From Pyrobaculum arsenaticum DSM 13514 (GTDB lineage: Archaea; Thermoproteota; Thermoprotei; Thermoproteales; Thermoproteaceae), in NCBI RefSeq assembly GCF_000016385.1, contig NC_009376.1:744001-808000 (forward strand): 64,000 nucleotides of DNA. The letters run 5' to 3'. The first letter of the stretch is position 1. The number at the start of each line of letters is the position of its first letter. This document shows positions 59,351-64,000 of this stretch, one piece after another. Position numbers and translations under genes: made by a program. The notes beneath the pieces were generated by a model, which saw only the letters and a program-made list of their open reading frames with translations, was not told the DNA's origin and ran no database searches.

Positions 59351-60124
59351 ATGTTCCATTTTATAGTATTCAGTATCATTGGATGGATTGCGTTGGCGGT
59401 TTTGGTAATGGGCGTTATTTACAGAGTAGCAAGGTGGGTTGCGCCCAGAGATTTGACAGGACTTGCATCTGTGGCAGTCATATCATATAACTGGGGGGCG
59501 AGTAGCCGTATAGGCGAAGTTTTGAAAAGAATTTTAACATTCTACACACTGAGAACTATTGACCCAACGCTGTTCTGGGGAGCCTTTCTTTTTCACTGGG
59601 GCATTTTCTTAACATTACTCATAGGACACACCGCACTTTTCTTTACACCTGGTCAACTCCAAGCGTTGGGAATATCTCCAGAAACTAGGAAAATAGCCGC
59701 CATATATCTAGGGGCCGCCTTTGGATTTATAACATTAATAGGCCTTGTAATGCTGTGGTATAGGCGGCTTGTTAAAAAAGAAGTAAAGACATTTACATAT
59801 TTAGATGATTGGTTTGCACTATCATTAATTACTCTAATTGTTTTACTAGGCGTTATAAATACTGTTGTCATACACCCTGATTATGTAAATACAGTCACGC
59901 CGTGGCTTATTAACTTACTAAGTGGTAATATCGATGTTGCTACAAAGGCTATTTCTACCGCCCACCCACTAGTTCAATTACACATATTTCTCGCCGAGGT
60001 TTTAATGATTTACGTACCTCTAGGCAAGATGATTCATCCATTTTCTATCTTCTTTCAACCAACTATAACTACTGCCCCTTACAAAGTTAAAGGCTCTGAA
60101 GAAGTCAGCATAAAACTTTCTTAA
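59351..60124 (+). CDS. dsrM: DsrM: membrane cytochrome-b-like subunit of the Dsr complex
   Basis: 257 residues with about five to six membrane helices. Helix histidines FLFHWG, GHTALFF and LHIFLAEVLM, and the C-terminal GKMIHPFSIFF motif, match the NarI-like DsrM/HmeC fold that oxidises quinol through hemes b. It is 44 bp upstream of dsrA. A CTATATTTAAAC element 23 nt from the ATG makes it leaderless. No full-length DsrK is nearby, only the Hdr-like fragment at 54246. Confidence 0.82.
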   Translation: MFHFIVFSIIGWIALAVLVMGVIYRVARWVAPRDLTGLASVAVISYNWGASSRIGEVLKRILTFYTLRTIDPTLFWGAFLFHWGIFLTLLIGHTALFFTPGQLQALGISPETRKIAAIYLGAAFGFITLIGLVMLWYRRLVKKEVKTFTYLDDWFALSLITLIVLLGVINTVVIHPDYVNTVTPWLINLLSGNIDVATKAISTAHPLVQLHIFLAEVLMIYVPLGKMIHPFSIFFQPTITTAPYKVKGSEEVSIKLS

Positions 60125-60167
60125 ATTTAAGTAATAACTTTTTTTAATCTACTCCATACATCTTTAT

Positions 60168-61406
60168 ATGGCCTCACCCCCGGGACTGCCGTCCCCCGAT
60201 GAATTGTTAAAAAAAGCCGAGGAATACTTAAAAGAGCTTGAAAAGGGGCCGTGGCCCAGCCACGTGGCTGAGATGAGAAAAACGGGCTATCCTTTGCATG
60301 TATATGGCGTAGGCCTCGTGGCAAGGAAAAGTCCATGGGGTCCTAGCGTTGTTAAGACAAAGCGCCTAACCGGCGTCTTGGCTAGGATAGCCCGCGACTG
60401 GGTGCCAGGAGGAGGCGAAGAAGTACATTTTAGAGTATTTAACACCCCGGGTAAGTTCTATCCCACGGACTATTTAAGAAAGCTAATCAAGATCTCTAGA
60501 GAATGGGGAATTGGCCTTATAGAAGCTGTGGGACAGACGGGAGCAATTGTAATAAATGTAAAGGGAAAAGACGTGGCAGATAAAATGATAGACGCCTTAC
60601 GCGAAATTGGAACAGATGTGGGAGGTAGCGGCGACGCAATTAGAGAACTAAACGCCTGCGTGGGGCCTGCTCTTTGCGAATTCGCCCTATATGACACACT
60701 GCACTGGTTTGTAGAATTTAGAAAAGATAAGAGAGTTCACGACGCAATTACAGTACCTGGCTTACCATACAAGTTCAAAATCAAGTTTTCAGGTTGCCCA
60801 ATGGACTGCGCAAGAGCTAATAGGGCAGATCTAGGCTTTATCGGCGTCTGGAAGGGCGCGCCGGAGGTAGACCAAGAACTACTAAGAAAGAAAATTGAAA
60901 ATAAAGAAGTAGATGTCCACGAACTAGTAGCTGGGTGCCCGACCAAAGCTATAACTTGGGATGAGACAAAGAAAGAACTCATCATAGACGGTTCTCGCTG
61001 TAAGAAGAGTATGAATTGTATAAGAAAGGCGTTTCCAGCCATAAAACCTGGAAAAGAAAGGAGAGTGGCCGTGGTTGTAGGCGGTGGATCGAAGGGACGT
61101 TACGGTCCAAAGCTTGGGTGGTTCATAGGCTATTTAAAACCTGACGAGGTTAAGAAAGCTATTGACTTGACTTTCAAAGTAATAGAACCTTGGGATAAAG
61201 AAGCACCTGCAAAGAATAGACTTGGTGATTACATCCTCATGGAGGGGCTTTATAAATTTATTGAAAAGGCGGGCATCGACTTAGAAGATACACCTAGGAT
61301 AATTGAAAAGCTTCCAGATAATGTGCCCTATAGAGTGTTGCCAGAAGAAGAAAGAAGGAAATATGCAGACTTTGCAGAAAAAATTAAACAGGTGGTAAAA
61401 GTATGA
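60168..61406 (+). CDS. dsrA: Dissimilatory sulfite reductase alpha subunit DsrA
   Basis: 412 residues. Siroheme/4Fe-4S ligands are the C164-x5-C170 and C210-x3-C214 pairs (ACVGPALCE, SGCPMDC). With DsrB it forms the alpha2-beta2 enzyme for sulfite reduction to the sulfide level with DsrC. The inserted ferredoxin domain (about 225-300) has Cys257 (GCPTKA), Cys278 and Cys284, but position 281 between the latter is Ser (CKKSMNC) where four-cysteine homologues have Cys, so one extra cluster may be altered. The stop overlaps the dsrB ATG by 4 bp. A start at 60168 is chosen because no better ATG precedes the conserved PLHVYGVG segment. Confidence 0.95.
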   Translation: MASPPGLPSPDELLKKAEEYLKELEKGPWPSHVAEMRKTGYPLHVYGVGLVARKSPWGPSVVKTKRLTGVLARIARDWVPGGGEEVHFRVFNTPGKFYPTDYLRKLIKISREWGIGLIEAVGQTGAIVINVKGKDVADKMIDALREIGTDVGGSGDAIRELNACVGPALCEFALYDTLHWFVEFRKDKRVHDAITVPGLPYKFKIKFSGCPMDCARANRADLGFIGVWKGAPEVDQELLRKKIENKEVDVHELVAGCPTKAITWDETKKELIIDGSRCKKSMNCIRKAFPAIKPGKERRVAVVVGGGSKGRYGPKLGWFIGYLKPDEVKKAIDLTFKVIEPWDKEAPAKNRLGDYILMEGLYKFIEKAGIDLEDTPRIIEKLPDNVPYRVLPEEERRKYADFAEKIKQVVKV

Positions 61407-62536
61407 GTATCCAGCTCTCATACCCTGTAGAAGTAGAGAAGTACCTGCCAGAAATAATAAAGAAAAACTACGGCAAGTGGGTTGAGAGAAAATTCCACGG
61501 GCCGGGAATCATCGAACATGTCGCTGAAACAGGCGATAGGGTATTTACCGTTAAAGCTGCCTTGCCGCCTAATGCAAGAGTCAGTGTAGATACTTTAGAA
61601 AAATTTGCAGATCTTGCAGATAAGTACGGAGTAGGGGCTTTGCGCATCACCATGGCAGGCAACGTAGAATTCATCACAACTTCACTAGAAAACGCCTTAA
61701 AAATAAAAGAAGAGCTAGAAAAACTAGGCTTCCCAGTAGGCGGATGGGGAGGGGCTCTGTGGGGAATAAACACTTGTACTGCTTTCTTAACATGTCAAAT
61801 TGCCGTAGTAGACGCCGTAAGCATAGGCAAGGCGATAGGAGACGCCTTAAAGCCGTACTTCACGGGAGAAATTCCACTCCCAGCTAAACTAAGAATATTC
61901 ATATCCGGCTGTCCCTCGGGTTGTGCAGGTGGCATAGCAACAGACATCGCCATTGTAGGCATGTGGGGCGCACCGCCGAGGATTAGAGAAGAAGTGCTCC
62001 CCATGTGCATGCCGCCTCCTAAGGCCTTAGCTAAGATACCAGAAAGCCAAATATTCCTAGTCCAAGTCTGCCCTACCGGCGCCTTGGCGCTTAGGAGGGA
62101 GGGAGACAAAATAAAGCTGACATTGATAGGAGAGAAGTGTATAAACTGTGGTAGGTGTAAAGACAATTGCGACGCCTTTGACTATGATCCAAAAGACGTG
62201 GGAGTTGCAATACTCGTAGGTGGGAGAATGTCAAACACAGGGACAGGCCCCAGACTTGCAAGAAACCTTGTCCCCTGGATTCCTGCAAACCCGCCTAGAT
62301 ATGAGGAAATAGTGGCTATTGTAAAACACGTCGTAGAAATATGGCGCCAAAATGCAAAACCAGGTGAAAGACTTGGAGACTTCATAGAAAGAATAGGCTG
62401 GCCTAAGTTCTTAGAAATGGTAGGAGTTCCCAGACCCGCCGCAGAATACATGTGGATGCCTGACGCGGCTAGGACTTACTTACTCTACAGGGCACGTGGC
62501 GAGGCCATCTTTAAAGGATTTAGAGATGCAATTTAG
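61403..62536 (+). CDS. dsrB: Dissimilatory sulfite reductase beta subunit DsrB
   Basis: 377 residues. Siroheme/4Fe-4S ligands C125-x5-C131 (TCTAFLTC) and C170-x3-C174 (SGCPSGC) are present, and its ferredoxin domain is complete with C223 (QVCPTGA), C246, C249, C252 and C256 (CINCGRCKDNCD). Typical length. It is coupled to dsrA by an ATGA overlap and precedes an unknown AT-rich gene that overlaps its end by 11 bp. It forms the catalytic heterodimer with DsrA. Confidence 0.95.
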   Translation: MSIQLSYPVEVEKYLPEIIKKNYGKWVERKFHGPGIIEHVAETGDRVFTVKAALPPNARVSVDTLEKFADLADKYGVGALRITMAGNVEFITTSLENALKIKEELEKLGFPVGGWGGALWGINTCTAFLTCQIAVVDAVSIGKAIGDALKPYFTGEIPLPAKLRIFISGCPSGCAGGIATDIAIVGMWGAPPRIREEVLPMCMPPPKALAKIPESQIFLVQVCPTGALALRREGDKIKLTLIGEKCINCGRCKDNCDAFDYDPKDVGVAILVGGRMSNTGTGPRLARNLVPWIPANPPRYEEIVAIVKHVVEIWRQNAKPGERLGDFIERIGWPKFLEMVGVPRPAAEYMWMPDAARTYLLYRARGEAIFKGFRDAI

Positions 62537-62969
62537 GACAATTCCGCCTAAAACGCTTAATTTTTTTCTAGCATATCAAACCGAAGAGGAATCTTATTTT
62601 TTCATACCTGAATATAACCTATATATTTTTTCTAAATTATATAAAAATGAGTATAATCTTGCATTTGTTTTAAACAAAAAAATTAAAATTGATAAATTTT
62701 GTAAAGATATTGAAGAAAAATCTAGTGTATTATTAAAGAAAAAAGACATACCGTGGAGGGGTTTTGAAACAGATTTTCTACTTACACTTACGCCCATAGA
62801 CTGTGAGAAGAACATAGTAGTCCCAACTTTAAGAGTTAACATTAACTCAGGAGACACAATCTTCCACTGGGATCAAATTGCTAAAATTATTTTTTCAGAT
62901 GAATTATTCAACTATCTTGAATGGATAAGAGAAAAATATAGAATTAATTATGAAATACTTGATACTTGA
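62526..62969 (+). CDS. Unknown protein between dsrB and dsrC
   Basis: 147 residues, AT-rich in sequence and Lys/Ile/Phe/Asn-rich in protein (KTLNFFLAYQTEEESYFF, LNKKIKIDKFCKDIEEKSSVLLKKKDIPWRGFE). No family recognised. The ATG at 62526 overlaps dsrB by 11 bp, so it is translationally coupled; the frame is open further upstream. Its composition differs from dsrB, so it may have been inserted into the operon. Position between dsrB and dsrC suggests a Dsr accessory function, but that is inference. Confidence 0.6.
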   Translation: MQFRTIPPKTLNFFLAYQTEEESYFFIPEYNLYIFSKLYKNEYNLAFVLNKKIKIDKFCKDIEEKSSVLLKKKDIPWRGFETDFLLTLTPIDCEKNIVVPTLRVNINSGDTIFHWDQIAKIIFSDELFNYLEWIREKYRINYEILDT

Positions 62970-63012
62970 AATAGAGTAATAAGAGTTTAAAATTACAATG
63001 TAAGATCAAACC

Positions 63013-63348
63013 ATGCCAGTAAAATGTCCAGGCGAGTACACAGTAGATGGAACTACAGTAGTACTAGACGAAGAGTGTTTTATGCAAAATCCCGAGGCGT
63101 GGAATGAGAAAATTGCCGAATGGCTAGCTAGAGAACTTGAAGGAATTCCACAAATGACAGAGGCACATTGGAAAGTAGTTAAGTACTTAAGAGAGTATTG
63201 GGAAACCTACGGCGTTTGCCCACCAATCAAAATGTTACTTAAAGAAACTGGATTTACATTAGAACAGATATACCAGCTCTTCCCCTCGGGACCTGCAAAT
63301 GGGGCGTGTAAAGTGGCAGGCGCTCCGAAACCCACAGGCTGTGTTTAA
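63013..63348 (+). CDS. dsrC: DsrC sulfur-carrier protein
   Basis: 111 residues. The C-terminal arm ends GACKVAGAPKPTGCV, with Cys99 and penultimate Cys110 exactly 11 positions apart as in functional DsrC, where they form the trisulfide with DsrAB. The N-terminal helix-turn-helix-like core (AHWKVVKYLREYWETYGVCPP) is typical. It has its own TATA-like GTTTAAAATT 25 nt upstream, so it can be expressed separately from dsrAB. Confidence 0.93.
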   Translation: MPVKCPGEYTVDGTTVVLDEECFMQNPEAWNEKIAEWLARELEGIPQMTEAHWKVVKYLREYWETYGVCPPIKMLLKETGFTLEQIYQLFPSGPANGACKVAGAPKPTGCV

Positions 63349-63377
63349 AATTTAAATAAAATCGATTTTTATAAAGC

Positions 63378-63989
63378 GTGGAAAAAATCCTTCTGTCATT
63401 TTTAAGAGATTCTTGGGAAAAAAGCATCCCATACTTAACCGACGATGAGTTGCTAGTATTAAAATATTATGTGGAAAATTTTCCAAATATGTACACAGCA
63501 TATACAATTTCTAAAGTTTTGAAATTAAATATTTCAACATCTTATAAAATAGTTAAAAGACTGTATGAAAATAGGCTAATTCTACCAGATCCTGATAGGA
63601 GATATAGGGCAACTGTAAAAGGTGCGCTTATTCTACTAGTGAAAACATCTGATTTAAAATATTTAGAAATTGTTAAAAAGATATGGAGAGTAGATAGTAG
63701 CTTCATAAGCTTGCTTGCGTATTTAATTATACTAGGCGAGGCAATTAGTTTTTACAAATTTAAAATTGACGAGGCATTTATTTGTTCGCTGACAGGTTCT
63801 CTAGGATATGTAATATCTTTTATAACAGATGGCGGATTAAAACATACAATGCCTTTTATTGTTAATGAAGCATTCAAATTTTTAAAATTAATACCTATGT
63901 CAAATGTATTAAATTTTGAAATATTACAAAAACTCTGCATTAATGATGAACGTTGTGTCAAATATGGCATTTGCTATACATTAAGCTAA
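63378..63989 (+). CDS. HTH (winged-helix) protein downstream of dsrC
   Basis: 203 residues. Residues about 20-75 are a winged helix: YLTDDELLVLKYYVENFPNMYTAYTISKVLKLNISTSYKIVKRLYENRLI with a wing following. The long C-terminal part is hydrophobic-helical (about 105-165, LLAYLIILGEAISFY) with four Cys near the end (ICSLTG, KLCINDERC, YGICY). It could be a membrane-linked or ligand-sensing regulator of the dsr locus. GTG start at 63378, TATA-like ATTTAAAT about 25 nt upstream. Base composition is very AT-rich for this window. Confidence 0.6.
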   Translation: MEKILLSFLRDSWEKSIPYLTDDELLVLKYYVENFPNMYTAYTISKVLKLNISTSYKIVKRLYENRLILPDPDRRYRATVKGALILLVKTSDLKYLEIVKKIWRVDSSFISLLAYLIILGEAISFYKFKIDEAFICSLTGSLGYVISFITDGGLKHTMPFIVNEAFKFLKLIPMSNVLNFEILQKLCINDERCVKYGICYTLS

Positions 63990-64000
63990 GTTACATAAAT

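Noticed and set aside
1..64000. CRISPR array
   Set aside because: I saw no regularly spaced 24-37-bp direct repeats, and no cas-like genes.
1..64000. Complete insertion sequence or prophage
   Set aside because: No intact transposase, integrase or terminal inverted repeats recognised. Accessory regions consist of PaREP genes and decayed genes instead.

Overview
The window looks like a chromosome segment of a hyperthermophilic crenarchaeon of the order Thermoproteales, most likely the genus Pyrobaculum. The evidence is several PaREP1 and PaREP2-type families, a spliced initiator tRNA, TATA boxes 20-25 nt upstream of leaderless ATG/GTG/TTG starts, a ThiD-ThiN fusion, GC-rich DNA, and an archaeal-type dsrAB/dsrC/dsrM sulfite reductase locus. 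Three very long C/G tracts (12, 15 and 12 nt) and several frameshifts at G/C runs resemble what is known of P. aerophilum, but the species assignment is inference.

Layout. 1-10.2 kb: thiamine synthesis (ThiDN), folate-type cyclo-ligase, NfeD/stomatin membrane quality-control pair, a decayed ATPase with a palindromic promoter, a pyrimidine-dimer-glycosylase-like protein, a chorismate-binding enzyme with an unusual partner, and a DUF1646 ion transporter. 10.2-21 kb: an accessory, rearranged zone with PaREP1 and PaREP2b, a second decayed ATPase, a truncated secreted protein abutting a truncated type IV pilus ATPase, a pilus membrane protein, a KaiC-like ATPase with a small partner, and a Ras-like GTPase pair. 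21-29.4 kb: DHH phosphoesterase, SppA fusion protease, HtrA-type protease, cupin/HTH pair, LysK-type deacylase, a second KaiC-like/small-protein module, a methyltransferase and a house-cleaning NTPase. 29.4-39 kb: accessory zone with PaREP1 genes, gene relics, coiled-coil and secreted proteins, a chimeric surface protein and a PaREP2-like protein. 39-51 kb: initiator tRNA, nucleotidyltransferase-like gene, TusA-like protein, polyferredoxin, CoA-transferase, frameshifted acyl-CoA dehydrogenase, tandem ArsA/Get3-like ATPases with two small paralogous partners, and a CstA transporter. 51-64 kb: CAAX protease, EamA transporter, then sulfur metabolism: TusA-like, double rhodanese, DUF1641, Hdr-type Fe-S protein, decayed siroheme amidase (dsrN/cobB type) and tetrapyrrole methylase, YeiH-type exporter, radical SAM protein, DsrM, DsrA, DsrB, an unknown protein, DsrC and an HTH protein.

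How the genes work together. DsrAB would reduce sulfite at siroheme and hand sulfur to the two C-terminal cysteines of DsrC. DsrM would link this to membrane quinones. Rhodanese, TusA-like and Hdr-like proteins are plausible sulfur-relay partners, and the YeiH-type protein may export sulfur anions. The siroheme-amidating and methylase genes beside them are broken. The most novel-looking items are two two-gene modules, each present twice: a KaiC-like ATPase with a ~95-residue protein (gene order swapped between copies), and an ArsA-like ATPase with an 86-residue protein.
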